A program made the translations under genes and the position numbers. DNA of 52,922 nt, taken from positions 1-52,922 of the forward strand of contig JAJXZS010000013.1 in NCBI GenBank assembly GCA_021779955.1, read 5' to 3'. The notes below the pieces were generated by a model. It ran no database searches. It was given only the letters and a program-made list of their open reading frames with translations, and was not told where the DNA came from. Position 1 is the first letter of the stretch. Every line of letters begins with the position of its first letter. Positions 41,624-50,748 of the stretch are shown in pieces. The stretch is from Chloroflexota bacterium (lineage in GTDB: Bacteria > Chloroflexota > Anaerolineae > Anaerolineales > Anaerolineaceae).

Positions 41624-44161
41624 TTACACTTTCTCTTTTACCGGTTCAGGTTTCTCTACAGACCGGCGCGTCTTTTTTGGCGCAGGTTTGACAAATGCAT
41701 TCTTGAGCACATCGGCGACGGTGTCGACCCCGATGAATTTGATGCTTTTCTTCACATCTTCAGGCAGATCCTCCAGGTCTTGCAGATTTCGCTTTGGCAA
41801 CAAGATGGTCTTTAAGCCAGCCCGATGTGCGGCCAGCATCTTTTCTTTGATCCCTCCCACAGGCATCACCTGCCCGCGCAATGTGATCTCTCCCGTCATA
41901 CCCAGATCTGGCCGGATAGGCCTGCGGGTCAGCAGCGAGACGAGTGAGGTGGCAATCGTCACACCTGCGGAGGGTCCATCCTTGGGTTGTGCGCCTGAGG
42001 GAATGTGAAGATGAATATCGGTTTTGTCGAAGAAATCTTCGGCAATTCCAAGCTGTTTTGCATGGGCACGCACGTAGGTGAGCGCTGCTTTGGCCGATTC
42101 TTGCATCACGTTTCCGACCGATCCGGTAATCTGGAAGCCCTTGCCGCCTGGCATCTGTGATGATTCGATGAACAGGATCTCGCCGCCATATGGCGTCCAG
42201 GCCAGGCCGGTGGCTACACCCGGGATTGAAGTGCGGCGTACAATTTCTTCCGTTTCGACGAAGGTCGGCTTTCCAAGGTAGTTTTCCAGCGCTTTGGGCT
42301 CGATCTCGGCAGATTTGACTTTTTCTTCTGATATCTGAGTGGCGACTTTTCTGCAGACTGTGCCGATGGCGCGTTCAAGGTTGCGGACGCCCGCTTCACG
42401 GGTGTACATACGGATGATCGAGTGGATGGCACTCTTGCGGAATTTGATTTCATCCTTTTTCAAGCCATTCTCGATGATCTGGCGTGGAATCAAGTAGCGG
42501 CTGGCAATTTCGACTTTTTCAGCTTCGGTGTAGCCTGCCAGTTGAATCACTTCCATACGGTCGAGCAGCGGCGCAGGGATCGTATCCATCTGGTTGGCGG
42601 TGGTGATAAACATCACCTGCGAAAGATCGAATGGAACTTCGAGGTAGTTGTCCCTGAAGTCAAAATTCTGTTCAGGATCGAGCACTTCGAGCAAGGCGGA
42701 AGCGGGGTCGCCATGGAAGTCCATGGTCAGCTTATCGATCTCATCCAGCATGAATACGGGGTTATTCGATTCGACGCGGCGGATGGCCTGCAGAATGCGG
42801 CCGGGCATGGCCCCAATATAGGTACGCCTGTGACCTCGAATTTCAGCTTCATCGCTCATACCGCCCAACGAGATGCGAATGAACTTGCGATTCAACGCTC
42901 GGGCGATGCTCTGTCCAAGCGAGGTTTTACCAACGCCCGGAGGTCCAATAAAGCAGAGTATCACTCCCTCGCGGGTTTTGCGGATGAGGTCAAGATTCTG
43001 TTCCTTATGATCGGTCCCACCGCGTTCAAGCCGCAGCTTGCGCACGGCCAAGAATTCGAGGATGCGCTCTTTGATATCTTCCAGCCCATAATGGTCCTGC
43101 TCGAGCACAGCACGCGCATGACGAATGTCCAGATTGTCATCCGTCTGCTTTTGCCATGGAAGCGTAACAAGCCAATCGAGATAGGTACGAATGACGCCGT
43201 ATTCGGCGGCTGCTGGAGGCAGCTTTTCGAGCCGATCGACCTCACGGTTTGCAGTCTCAAGCGCTTCACCACTCAGCTTGGCTTCAGTAATCTTCTTTCT
43301 GAAGTTCTCGGCCTCTTCGGTCTGCTCGTCAGACTCACCAAGTTCTTTCTGGATCGCTTTCATCTGCTCACGAAGATAGTACTCGCGCTGAGATCCCTCA
43401 ATTTCAGAACGGGCTTCATCCTGGATCTTCTGGCCGAGTTCGAGGACTTCGCTCTCACGGGTCAGAATGGCGAAGAGCTTGTGGAATTTTTCGCTCGTTG
43501 AAGTGATCTCGAGGATGTCTTCAGCATCCTGAAGCTCCATCCTCTGCAGGTTTGCGATATTGTACGCGGTGGGCAGCGGGTCTTTGATCGAAAGAACCGA
43601 AGCCACGATCTCACGCGGCAGGGATGGAATCAACTCGGCAATCTTTTCAAAAAGATCACGGCAATTGCGAGCGAGGGCTTCGATCTCGATACCCGTCTCG
43701 ATGATTTCGGGATTGGGCGATATCTCTGCCTTGAGGTAGGGATCCATTTGGGTGTAGCGGCCGATGGTCACCCTGGATACACCCTGAATGAGCACGCGGA
43801 TTGTGCCGTCAGGCGCGCGGAAGAGCCTGTGGATGATACCCAGAGTCCCAACCTTGAACAGATCGTCAGGCCCAGGATTCTCAAGATCGGGGTTCTTTGA
43901 GGTGACCAGGCCGACAAGACGGTTGCTTACGGCTACGTCATCGATAAGTTTGATCGAGCGAGGTTGTCCAATGGTTAACGGCAATGCGGTTTGGGGATAG
44001 ACCACCAGCCCCCTCAAAGGCAGGATGGGCACCTCGGAAGGCATCTGGTTTTCAGTCTTTTCGCTGACGACCTCCAGGTCATCCGATGGAATTTCTCCAC
44101 CATCATACTCTGCGAGCATCTTTGATATTTCGTCGTTATTTTCCGGATTGATATTGTTCAT
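41624..44161 (-). CDS. lon: Lon protease
   Basis: An 845-residue ATP-dependent serine protease. It has the N-terminal substrate domain starting VPILPLRGLVVYP, Walker A GPPGVGKTSL, the hydrophobic Walker B VFMLDEIDKL, and a proteolytic domain with S731 in KDGPSAG and K774 in GGIKEK (Ser-Lys dyad). It degrades misfolded and regulatory proteins. It begins 12 nt after hsp20; both are typically heat-inducible and likely share one transcript. ATG at 44161 has CAGG upstream; a TTG two codons earlier is less likely. Confidence 0.96.
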   Translation of the reverse strand: MNNINPENNDEISKMLAEYDGGEIPSDDLEVVSEKTENQMPSEVPILPLRGLVVYPQTALPLTIGQPRSIKLIDDVAVSNRLVGLVTSKNPDLENPGPDDLFKVGTLGIIHRLFRAPDGTIRVLIQGVSRVTIGRYTQMDPYLKAEISPNPEIIETGIEIEALARNCRDLFEKIAELIPSLPREIVASVLSIKDPLPTAYNIANLQRMELQDAEDILEITSTSEKFHKLFAILTRESEVLELGQKIQDEARSEIEGSQREYYLREQMKAIQKELGESDEQTEEAENFRKKITEAKLSGEALETANREVDRLEKLPPAAAEYGVIRTYLDWLVTLPWQKQTDDNLDIRHARAVLEQDHYGLEDIKERILEFLAVRKLRLERGGTDHKEQNLDLIRKTREGVILCFIGPPGVGKTSLGQSIARALNRKFIRISLGGMSDEAEIRGHRRTYIGAMPGRILQAIRRVESNNPVFMLDEIDKLTMDFHGDPASALLEVLDPEQNFDFRDNYLEVPFDLSQVMFITTANQMDTIPAPLLDRMEVIQLAGYTEAEKVEIASRYLIPRQIIENGLKKDEIKFRKSAIHSIIRMYTREAGVRNLERAIGTVCRKVATQISEEKVKSAEIEPKALENYLGKPTFVETEEIVRRTSIPGVATGLAWTPYGGEILFIESSQMPGGKGFQITGSVGNVMQESAKAALTYVRAHAKQLGIAEDFFDKTDIHLHIPSGAQPKDGPSAGVTIATSLVSLLTRRPIRPDLGMTGEITLRGQVMPVGGIKEKMLAAHRAGLKTILLPKRNLQDLEDLPEDVKKSIKFIGVDTVADVLKNAFVKPAPKKTRRSVEKPEPVKEKV

Positions 44162-44173
44162 AATCAAACCTGT

Positions 44174-44620
44174 CTACTTTTCATTATTTGATGAGGATGG
44201 AAGTGAAATAGTGATAGATGGATGCTTGGGCAGATGGACGGTCAAAAAGCCATTTGCATAATCGCCCTTCACTCTATCGATATCGACACTTCCCGGAATT
44301 TCGACTTTGAAAGAGAATTCGCCAAACGGAATTTCCATTTGGTGAAATGTGAGGAACTCCATATCATCGATCCTACGACCCTTGATATAGACGAACCGCG
44401 AATCGAACGACACGTCGAAATCGTCTTCGCACATACCGGCAATTTCGACCCTGACGATATACTCTTGTTCGGTTTCCAGCAGATCGTAAGGAGGGTTCCA
44501 AGCGTTGAGGGTGGATGCCAACTGCCAATTGACAACCCCCGAAAGGTAATTTGGATTCACGTTCTCGAAAACATCGTTCTGAAGTGGTTCTTCAATCCTC
44601 GTAAATTTGATAATGATCAT
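44174..44620 (-). CDS. Small heat shock protein (Hsp20/alpha-crystallin)
   Basis: A 148-residue ATP-independent chaperone that holds unfolding proteins. The alpha-crystallin domain covers about 40-140: NPPYDLLETEQEYIVRVEIAG, FVYIKGRR, GEFSFKVEIPG and YANGFLTVHLPK. GGAG lies 5 nt before the ATG at 44620; a GTG two codons earlier is an alternative. It heads the lon unit. No CIRCE element was recognised in the 85 nt upstream. Confidence 0.93.
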   Translation of the reverse strand: MIIIKFTRIEEPLQNDVFENVNPNYLSGVVNWQLASTLNAWNPPYDLLETEQEYIVRVEIAGMCEDDFDVSFDSRFVYIKGRRIDDMEFLTFHQMEIPFGEFSFKVEIPGSVDIDRVKGDYANGFLTVHLPKHPSITISLPSSSNNEK

Positions 44621-44706
44621 ATACACTCCAATCCCATGGGCAGAGGACCGTCACTCATAACAACTACAAATATAACATTATTTGATGAGATGGGAGAAAG
44701 AAATAG

Positions 44707-44779
44707 CGCCCCCGGTGGGATTCGAACCCACAACCAACAGCTTAGAAGGCTGGTGCTCTGTCCGTTGCGCTACGGGGGC
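44707..44779 (-). tRNA. tRNA-Arg (TCT)
   Basis: A 73-nt minus-strand cloverleaf with acceptor GCCCCCG pairing with CGGGGGC, discriminator G and no encoded CCA. The anticodon loop CTTCTAA gives anticodon TCT (Arg, AGA). The T-arm is GTGGGTTCGAATCCCAC. It lies upstream of hsp20 on the same strand. Confidence 0.95.
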
Positions 44780-44807
44780 AAATTGTCTGGTTACCAAGTG
44801 TCAGGTA

Positions 44808-44813
44808 ATTATA
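44808..44813 (-). promoter_or_regulatory. -10 box for tRNA-Arg
   Basis: TATAAT on the minus strand predicts a start near 44801, about 22 nt before the tRNA. The -35 (TTCTTT at 17 nt) is poor. Confidence 0.4.
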
Positions 44814-44883
44814 CTAAAGAACATTAGCTCAAAGAAGGTCGATTCTCAAGAATCGATAACTTGATAAGAAAGCTCAGGCTTTC

Positions 44884-45837
44884 CTACGGCATCACGATGA
44901 CCACTTTGCCCCTTGCATGTTTCTTGTTCAAATACATCAGGGCTTGGGCTGTCTCACTCAGCGGATACCTTTTGTCGATCACAGGCACGATCTTCCCAGT
45001 TTCCAGCAACGCTTTCAATACTTCCAAATCGTCCGGATTGACCCTGGCGATTCCCAAATTGCCCAGTCTTTGCCCCGCTTCTTTGGATAGCAAAGGTGCA
45101 ATAAGCATGGATTGAAAGATTTGACTAAAGCTCCCTCCGACTGCCACATAAGCACCATTGGTGGTCAAGCAACGCTTGTATCTTGATAGTGGATGATATC
45201 CGTTTACCGCGAGAATCAGGTCATAGCGCAGCTGACTTTTGGTGAAATCCTCATGAATATAATCGATCACCTGGTCTGCGCCAATCGAACGAATCCGTTC
45301 CATATTGGCTGTGCTGCACACGCCCGTGACATTTGCCCCGAAAGATTTCGCAATCTGAACGGCGAACATGCCCACTCCGCCACCCGCTCCTTGAATCAAA
45401 ACCTTCTGGCCTGCCACGATCGCCCCCTTAGCGCGAAGTCATTGCAAGGCTGTGATACCCGCAACGGGTACGGTTGCAGCTTCTTCAAAGGTGCAATTGG
45501 CCGGCTTAAGGGCAAGGTTTTGTTCACGGGTCAATGCGTATTCGGCAAAACCGCCTAAGCCCACACCAAAAACCTCATCTCCTGGGAGGAACCGGGTTAT
45601 CCGACTGCCAACTGATTCAACCCTGCCGGCAATATCCCTACCCAATCTCGAGTCTTTTGGCTTCAACAACCCGTTGAAGACACGAAAGAAACCTCCTTTG
45701 ATTTGGAGGTCAATTGGATTGACAGAAGCTGCCATTACTTTGACGAGGATTTGATTTTCAGTCGGGAAGGGTTTCTCGATGTCTTCGACACGGATGCCGT
45801 CTGGCAATCCATATTTCAAGCAGACAATTGCTTTCAC
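44884..45837 (-). pseudogene. MDR-family NAD(P)H quinone reductase-like, interrupted by one TGA
   Basis: The frame is open from a GTG at 45837 (AGGAGAACCTC upstream) to 44884 except for TGA at 45441-45439. The N-terminal half has VMAASVNPIDLQIKGG and AGRVESVGS; after the stop the frame continues with AGQKVLIQGAGGGVG (Rossmann NAD(P) site) to GKVVIVMP, giving about 317 codons in all. It belongs to the zinc-less medium-chain reductases. The stop falls in ALQ-(stop)-LRAKG, where relatives have a small residue or Gly, so a single nonsense change (for example GGA to TGA) is likely. A sequencing error is possible; recoding is unlikely here. Confidence 0.8.
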
Positions 45838-46007
45838 GAGGTTCTCCTATGGCTCTGTGAATATCATAAGAATGTTTTCCAGAAGCTTACCAGTAGGAGA
45901 CATATAAAGATAACGACACATTATCTACGTAATGATTGAATTTTAGTTTCAGTAAGGCACGCAAAATAGCCGGTATCATCCCCCTTGAATTCTGATGACA
46001 AATCTAT

Positions 46008-46442
46008 TTATCCGTGAAATGGACGGATGCCCTTATACACTTGCAGTCCCGAGAGCGTTCGCAAGATTGTCTCGGCAGGTTTGCCGATTTTTTGGGAGAG
46101 TTCGACCGGAGTCATGGGATTGTTCCCATTGGCGAGAAAAACGCGAAAGATGGCGTCGATCATGGTGGTGTTGGGGGTGACAAAGTTGGGCAGCTTGGCG
46201 CAGTGGTTCATCAGTACGGTCTGCAAACCATCGACAAGGGTGATCTCCGCAGTTTCTGGATCCACCCAATCGATCATGACATTATCTGCGCCTTGCTCGA
46301 ATATTTTCTGATGCTCATCACAAAGGCAACCAAACAAAAAGATGTGCCAATTGCTGTCGTGGGATTTCCACCAGTCAAAATCAATGTGGTAAAGAGTCTG
46401 CAAAGTTGGCTTGATAAAACTGAATTGTTTGGTCTCGCTCAT
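46008..46442 (-). CDS. Conserved protein of unknown function with winged-helix-like C-terminus
   Basis: A 144-residue cytosolic protein. The first 85 residues are an uncharacterised alpha/beta part with a CLCDEHQ segment; the last 55 (DAIFRVFLANGNNPMTPVELSQKIGKPAETILRTLSG) look like a winged helix. AGGGGAG lies before the ATG at 46442 (a GTG lies one codon upstream). It follows the 520-residue protein by 9 nt, and both look like partners of one uncharacterised, possibly DNA-binding, module. Confidence 0.65.
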   Translation of the reverse strand: MSETKQFSFIKPTLQTLYHIDFDWWKSHDSNWHIFLFGCLCDEHQKIFEQGADNVMIDWVDPETAEITLVDGLQTVLMNHCAKLPNFVTPNTTMIDAIFRVFLANGNNPMTPVELSQKIGKPAETILRTLSGLQVYKGIRPFHG

Positions 46443-46451
46443 CACGCTCCC

Positions 46452-48014
46452 CTAAGATTTGGAGTCATCAAGTTTGAAATAGAGATCCCCCATATGTGAC
46501 GCCCAAGGTTTGCTAAAGAGCATCTGCAGAACCGCGCTGGGCGGGCACCGCCTGACCACATTTACAGCCGAATAGAGTTCCTGTGCATGGATATGGCCTT
46601 GTGGGTTCAGTTTTGCGAGATCGCGCATAATGGGCATGACCACTTTCTCAAGCGGGTATTTCTCGTCAGAGTAGCGATCCCAAACAGGATCGAGTAGTGC
46701 AAAATCAGGCGTCATCACGACCATGCGCTCATCATATGAACATGTGACCTGCTGCTTGAGCGTGGCAAATACGATACCGCCATCTGCTCCAACAAGCACC
46801 GTGCGAATCCATTCACGCGAATTGTGGGCATTTGCGGGCTCGATCACCACCTCGCCACCATTTGCACCACGCGAGACTTTGATCAGACTGCCTGGAATGA
46901 TGCCCTGCTGGGCATACCAATCGGCGAGACCGAAGATGTAATGATGCGGGCGCACCACCCAACCGGGGAATTTGGTTTTTGTTTTACCGTCGATAAAATC
47001 GAATTTGATGCGTGGAGTTTCGTATGCCGTCGGAAAAAGCTTCTTGAGTTTGCTCGTCAGCGGCAGCGTTCCAGCACGCAGATGCGGATAGATCAGACTG
47101 ATTGTGACGCTATCGATTCCGTCGATCCCATCTCCAGGTTCGAGTTCATCCGCCAGACTGAAGTCGAAGGGCGATAAGCGTTTAATGCCGTCGCTTAAGA
47201 CTGGAATTTCGCCTGAATAGTGCAGGAAGACGGGGCAATTCTGAACTTCTTGTGGCTCCATCCGCTTGAGGAACCACATGGTTACTCCGGCCGGACCGAC
47301 TTCGTCGAAGCGGCTGTCTTCCTGCATGGCAAGGCTAAAGGAAAATTCGGTCAGTTTTGCGTTGACGTTGGTGGGCAGTTCGATTTGCTTCATCAGATCG
47401 AGAGAAGACAAAGGTCCGCCTTCTGCCATCTCCAAAACCGCCTCTGCCAGGTTAAGATGGCCAGGACTGATATCGACAAGAAGAGAGCGAGGGAAGTATC
47501 GCCCGGCAATACAGACGAGATCTTCATTCTTCTCGAGTACTGTATCCAGGATCTTCGATACATCATTGCCATGGTTCTTGACAACTGTATCGTAATCGAG
47601 ATTGGGATCTTTGTCTTCGTAAAGAGTGGGGTTGTTCAACTTATGTTCGGCGAGATTACTGGCGAATTGAGCTTTTCCGTCGCCCTCGAAATCGATTTCG
47701 ATCACCTGAAGGTCTTGATAATCGGGATTATTACCCTGACGGACAGCCGTAACCGTTCCCTTTGCCATGTTTCGCATGGGAAAAACCAGTTTCTGACCGG
47801 TTTTGTACTGGTTCTTTGGCAGATAAAGATCGCCGGCAGATGCCTTTGCCTTTTCGATCTTCTTTTTCTCTTCACTTATTTTGTTCTTGATCAGGAAATT
47901 GGCCAGTTCGGAGATTGTCTGGGGTGTCTCGATCTCAAGCAAGTGATTGTAGATCGTTTCGAGATCCGATTCGCTGATTTTAAGGTCTTGCCAAAAAGAT
48001 TCTTTCAAATTCAT
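46452..48014 (-). CDS. Conserved protein of unknown function, 520 residues
   Basis: A cytosolic protein with no membrane segment. Its N-terminus (LETIYNHLLEIETPQTISELANFLIKNK, about 15-45) is helical, like a HARE or winged-helix module, and the last 80 residues (HAQELYSAVNVVRRCPPSAVLQML, YFKLDD) have a similar helix-turn pattern. In between is a large mixed domain I cannot assign. GGAAAG precedes the ATG at 48014; an in-frame GTG five codons upstream is less likely. A palindromic promoter lies upstream. The domain pattern hints at transcription or DNA metabolism; no firm function. Confidence 0.62.
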   Translation of the reverse strand: MNLKESFWQDLKISESDLETIYNHLLEIETPQTISELANFLIKNKISEEKKKIEKAKASAGDLYLPKNQYKTGQKLVFPMRNMAKGTVTAVRQGNNPDYQDLQVIEIDFEGDGKAQFASNLAEHKLNNPTLYEDKDPNLDYDTVVKNHGNDVSKILDTVLEKNEDLVCIAGRYFPRSLLVDISPGHLNLAEAVLEMAEGGPLSSLDLMKQIELPTNVNAKLTEFSFSLAMQEDSRFDEVGPAGVTMWFLKRMEPQEVQNCPVFLHYSGEIPVLSDGIKRLSPFDFSLADELEPGDGIDGIDSVTISLIYPHLRAGTLPLTSKLKKLFPTAYETPRIKFDFIDGKTKTKFPGWVVRPHHYIFGLADWYAQQGIIPGSLIKVSRGANGGEVVIEPANAHNSREWIRTVLVGADGGIVFATLKQQVTCSYDERMVVMTPDFALLDPVWDRYSDEKYPLEKVVMPIMRDLAKLNPQGHIHAQELYSAVNVVRRCPPSAVLQMLFSKPWASHMGDLYFKLDDSKS

Positions 48015-48049
48015 CGATCTTTCCGCCACTTAGAGGATTGATAGCATTA

Positions 48050-48078
48050 ATTATACCTTAGGTATCATCGAATATTAA
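48050..48078 (-). promoter_or_regulatory. Promoter with palindrome in the spacer
   Basis: On the minus strand TTAATA (48078-48073), a 17-nt spacer and TATAAT (48055-48050) precede the 520-residue protein gene. The palindrome ATACCT-T-AGGTAT (48053-48065) fills the spacer and overlaps the -10, a typical repressor position. Confidence 0.5.
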
Positions 48079-49487
48079 GGGTACTCTTGATTGAGCCAGG
48101 TGAGGGGATTTACCTGTACGCCATTGACCCACAGGTCCCAATGAAGATGTGCCCCCGCTCCCGGGTATTCATTTGCGCCATTCACACGGCCCGTATTACC
48201 AACGAGCCCGATCGTCTGACCTTTTGTGACTTTATCGCCCACTTTTACGTCGATCTCGGATTGATGGAAGAAGCCGCTGTAGACGCCATGACCATGGTCA
48301 ATGAAAGTGGCATTGCCTCGAACGGTCAGAAGGCCGGTAAATACCACTACACCATCCGCAGGAGCTGTGACCGGCAGGCCCATCCCGCCTGCAAAGTCGA
48401 GTCCTGAGTGGAAGTAGGTATAGCCGCTGCCATTGTATGACCGTCTGTCACCAAACATCGATGTATATTCGTCAAAAGCACCAGGACGTTGGAAGATGCC
48501 GCTCCAATACTGAACAGGATTGGCCGTAGAGCACAGGCTCTTGACGAAATCATCTTCGGGCTGGGTGACCGCAGGATCGATCGTCGCAGGGTCCACTGTC
48601 AGGGGTGTATCTTTGGGATAGCTACCGCTTTTGAGCAGGATCGGCTGGGAGATCGTAAAGCCTTTTCCATTGCCATATTTGCCGTCCAGGGTAAATGTAT
48701 AGAAACCCGGCTCGGCCATGGCATGGATGCCCTGTAAGGCAATGAATTGATTTTCACCCTGCGAGAAGAAAGCAAGCTTGTTTCCGGCCAGAGTCCCTTC
48801 AAGAGTCAAGGGAACCGAGGAATCGACCTCCACCTCGAATGTTTCACCCTGCACCAGCGGCAAGGGACTTATCGACACTTTGGTCAGTGCGGGATCAAAT
48901 GGAGTGAGGGCAGTCTCGCCATCACCGAGTACCTTGTAAAAATCACTTCCGGCCAAGAATGCCGCAGTGGATGAGATGCGGTTCGCCAGTTCAAGCACCC
49001 ATGGATTGCTGTTCGTCAGAGCGGCTGCTTCGAGAAATGTTTGTCCCTCAGCAAGTTCGCGATAGGACGATTGCATGGATTCCTGGTTTGGCGTTGGAAG
49101 GATCAGACTCGCACCTGCATATACTTCGGAGGGCGAAGTGATGCGGTTGATCTGGATGATGAAATTCTTCGACACACTGTATTCTTTGGAGATCGAATCG
49201 AGGGTATCGCCAATTTGAGCGGTAACAGTCGTGAGCGTACCTTGAATCCCCTCAAGACCCGGAATCAGCAGTTGATCGCCTGGCGCAAGGAAGTCCTGGT
49301 TCTGTATCCGGTTCAGCCGAATAATGTCTTCGACGGGAACGCCAAACCTTTCAGCGATAGTCGTGAGGGTATCCCCTGGCTGAACGATGTAAATTGGATA
49401 ATTTTGATTCGTCTCGGCGAGGGCAGGGGTCAGAATGGATGCCAGAAGGCAAATTGCGAGGAAAATTGAAACGATTTTATTCGACAT
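48075..49487 (-). CDS. Exported LysM/M23 peptidoglycan hydrolase
   Basis: A 470-residue exported protein. A signal peptide (about 1-24, ending ALAE) is followed by two LysM domains (about 33-76, YIVQPGDTLTTIAERFG; about 88-131, AQIGDTLDSISKEY) that bind glycan. A central Ig-like region follows, then an M23 zinc metallopeptidase with HSGLDFAGG and HLHWDL as metal ligands. It would cut peptide cross-links of peptidoglycan. Starts within the DUF192 gene's last codons. Confidence 0.92.
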   Translation of the reverse strand: MSNKIVSIFLAICLLASILTPALAETNQNYPIYIVQPGDTLTTIAERFGVPVEDIIRLNRIQNQDFLAPGDQLLIPGLEGIQGTLTTVTAQIGDTLDSISKEYSVSKNFIIQINRITSPSEVYAGASLILPTPNQESMQSSYRELAEGQTFLEAAALTNSNPWVLELANRISSTAAFLAGSDFYKVLGDGETALTPFDPALTKVSISPLPLVQGETFEVEVDSSVPLTLEGTLAGNKLAFFSQGENQFIALQGIHAMAEPGFYTFTLDGKYGNGKGFTISQPILLKSGSYPKDTPLTVDPATIDPAVTQPEDDFVKSLCSTANPVQYWSGIFQRPGAFDEYTSMFGDRRSYNGSGYTYFHSGLDFAGGMGLPVTAPADGVVVFTGLLTVRGNATFIDHGHGVYSGFFHQSEIDVKVGDKVTKGQTIGLVGNTGRVNGANEYPGAGAHLHWDLWVNGVQVNPLTWLNQEYP

Positions 49488-49851
49488 TCGAAAAGCTCAG
49501 TTGGTCTCCAATGGAATAATCATCGAAACGGTCTGTCGAAGTTTCTAAAATATATCTGGCAGGGCTCTTTGGGAAGTAGGCGAGCGCCCACTTTTTTGCC
49601 ACCTTGACGTCTACAACCTGCCTGTTCGAGTCGATCCATACAGCCGTTATATCGAAATTCATGAAGAGCATATGGATCGATGTATTCAGCGTGCTGTCAG
49701 ATTGCTCATCGAGGAGAATCCCATAATTGGCCGGCAGGGAAGGTGCAAACATCAGTCCTCTGAACCGCTCTACAAAACGAGTGCAGTTCCTGGCAACGAG
49801 GGGCTTGGTGCTTTTGGTGATGTTTGTAATCTGGATTAGATTTGTCTTCAT
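49477..49851 (-). CDS. DUF192 family protein
   Basis: A 124-residue protein of the DUF192 beta-barrel family, marked by RGLMFAPSLPANYGILL, FMNFDITAVWIDSNRQVVDVK and KSPARYILE. Function unknown; some members are secreted, though no clear signal peptide is seen with this start. The start was taken at ATG 49851, matching the family length. Its end overlaps the M23 peptidase start by 11 nt, so translation is probably coupled. Confidence 0.85.
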   Translation of the reverse strand: MKTNLIQITNITKSTKPLVARNCTRFVERFRGLMFAPSLPANYGILLDEQSDSTLNTSIHMLFMNFDITAVWIDSNRQVVDVKVAKKWALAYFPKSPARYILETSTDRFDDYSIGDQLSFSNVE

Positions 49852-49911
49852 TGTGATTTCGGCTAGAATAAGGATATTGGATAAGTTTACCATAAGCAGA
49901 GGATTGGACTG

Positions 49912-50688
49912 ATGAGAATATCGACCTGGAACGTGAATGGTTTCCGTGCGATCGTCGGTAAAAATTTTGGTGAGGCGGTTCAGACGCTGGACGCTGATGT
50001 GCTTTGCCTGCAAGAGATAAAGGCGAAGATAGATCAAGTGCCAGATGAGAACCGTAAATTGGACGCTTATAACGAGTATTGGAATTCTGCCGAACGCCCT
50101 GGATATTCAGGCGTGGCTGCTTATGTTCGCAATTACACTCCCGGAATCCATTTTGGCTTGGACGACCCAATGTTTGACGGGGAGGGCCGCGTGATCCAGA
50201 TGGATTTTGGAAAATTTGTCTTGTTTAACATTTATTTCCCCAATGGGCAGCGCGGACTCGAGCGGGTGCAATACAAACTCGATTTCTACCGAAAATTGCT
50301 CGATCTATGCAATCGCCTGCATGAGGAGCATAAGTGGGTGATCATTACAGGTGATTTCAACACGGCGCATAACGAAATCGACCTGGCAAATCCCAAAGAA
50401 AATGCCACGACATCGGGTTTCCTGCCGGAAGAACGCGCGATGATCGATGTCTACCTGAACAATAATCTTATCGATGTCTACAGAGTCCTTTATCCCGATA
50501 GAATTCAATACACCTGGTGGGCTTACAGGGTCAATGCGAGGGCAAGAGGGATCGGATGGCGGCTGGATTACTTTCTCGTATCGTCAGAACTGGCACCAGC
50601 GGTTACAGATGTGTTGATCCATGATGAGATTCTGGGGTCAGACCATTGCCCTGTCACGATGATCCTTGATGAGGTGAAAATCCCGTAA
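49912..50688 (+). CDS. xthA: Exodeoxyribonuclease III
   Basis: A 258-residue AP endonuclease/3'-5' exonuclease for base-excision repair. Active-site motifs are NVNGFRA, LQEIKAK (metal-binding Glu), GDFNTAHNEIDLANPK and the final GSDHCPV His. Length matches the family. It is divergent from DUF192 with a shared 60-nt gap. A second AP-endonuclease-type gene (51455-52291) lies 0.8 kb away on the opposite strand. Confidence 0.95.
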   Translation: MRISTWNVNGFRAIVGKNFGEAVQTLDADVLCLQEIKAKIDQVPDENRKLDAYNEYWNSAERPGYSGVAAYVRNYTPGIHFGLDDPMFDGEGRVIQMDFGKFVLFNIYFPNGQRGLERVQYKLDFYRKLLDLCNRLHEEHKWVIITGDFNTAHNEIDLANPKENATTSGFLPEERAMIDVYLNNNLIDVYRVLYPDRIQYTWWAYRVNARARGIGWRLDYFLVSSELAPAVTDVLIHDEILGSDHCPVTMILDEVKIP

Positions 50689-50692
50689 TCTT

Positions 50693-50718
50693 TTGAATTC
50701 TCTCTAATCAGGTATAAT
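50693..50718 (+). promoter_or_regulatory. Promoter of the NarL-type regulator
   Basis: TATAAT (50713-50718) with TTGAAT (50693-50698) only 14 nt upstream; a start near 50725 gives a short leader. The spacing is short, so the -35 is uncertain. Confidence 0.4.
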
Positions 50719-50748
50719 AGGGAAAGATTCGATTCAAAGGTTTGGTCA

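Noticed and set aside
42422-43501. Long open frame (359 codons) on the plus strand opposite lon
   Set aside because: It lies wholly antisense to conserved Lon sequence, has no ribosome site or recognisable motif, and is expected from codon bias.
5393-45441. Genetic code with UGA read as Trp, to explain both in-frame TGA codons
   Set aside because: Many genes here end in TGA (for example hppA and the DHA2 exporter) and TGG encodes Trp throughout, so UGA is a normal stop; the two in-frame cases need individual explanations.
47220-48041. Open frame of 273 codons opposite the 520-residue unknown gene
   Set aside because: Translated composition is Cys/Phe-rich and repetitive-looking; the minus-strand frame has a promoter, ribosome site and partner gene.
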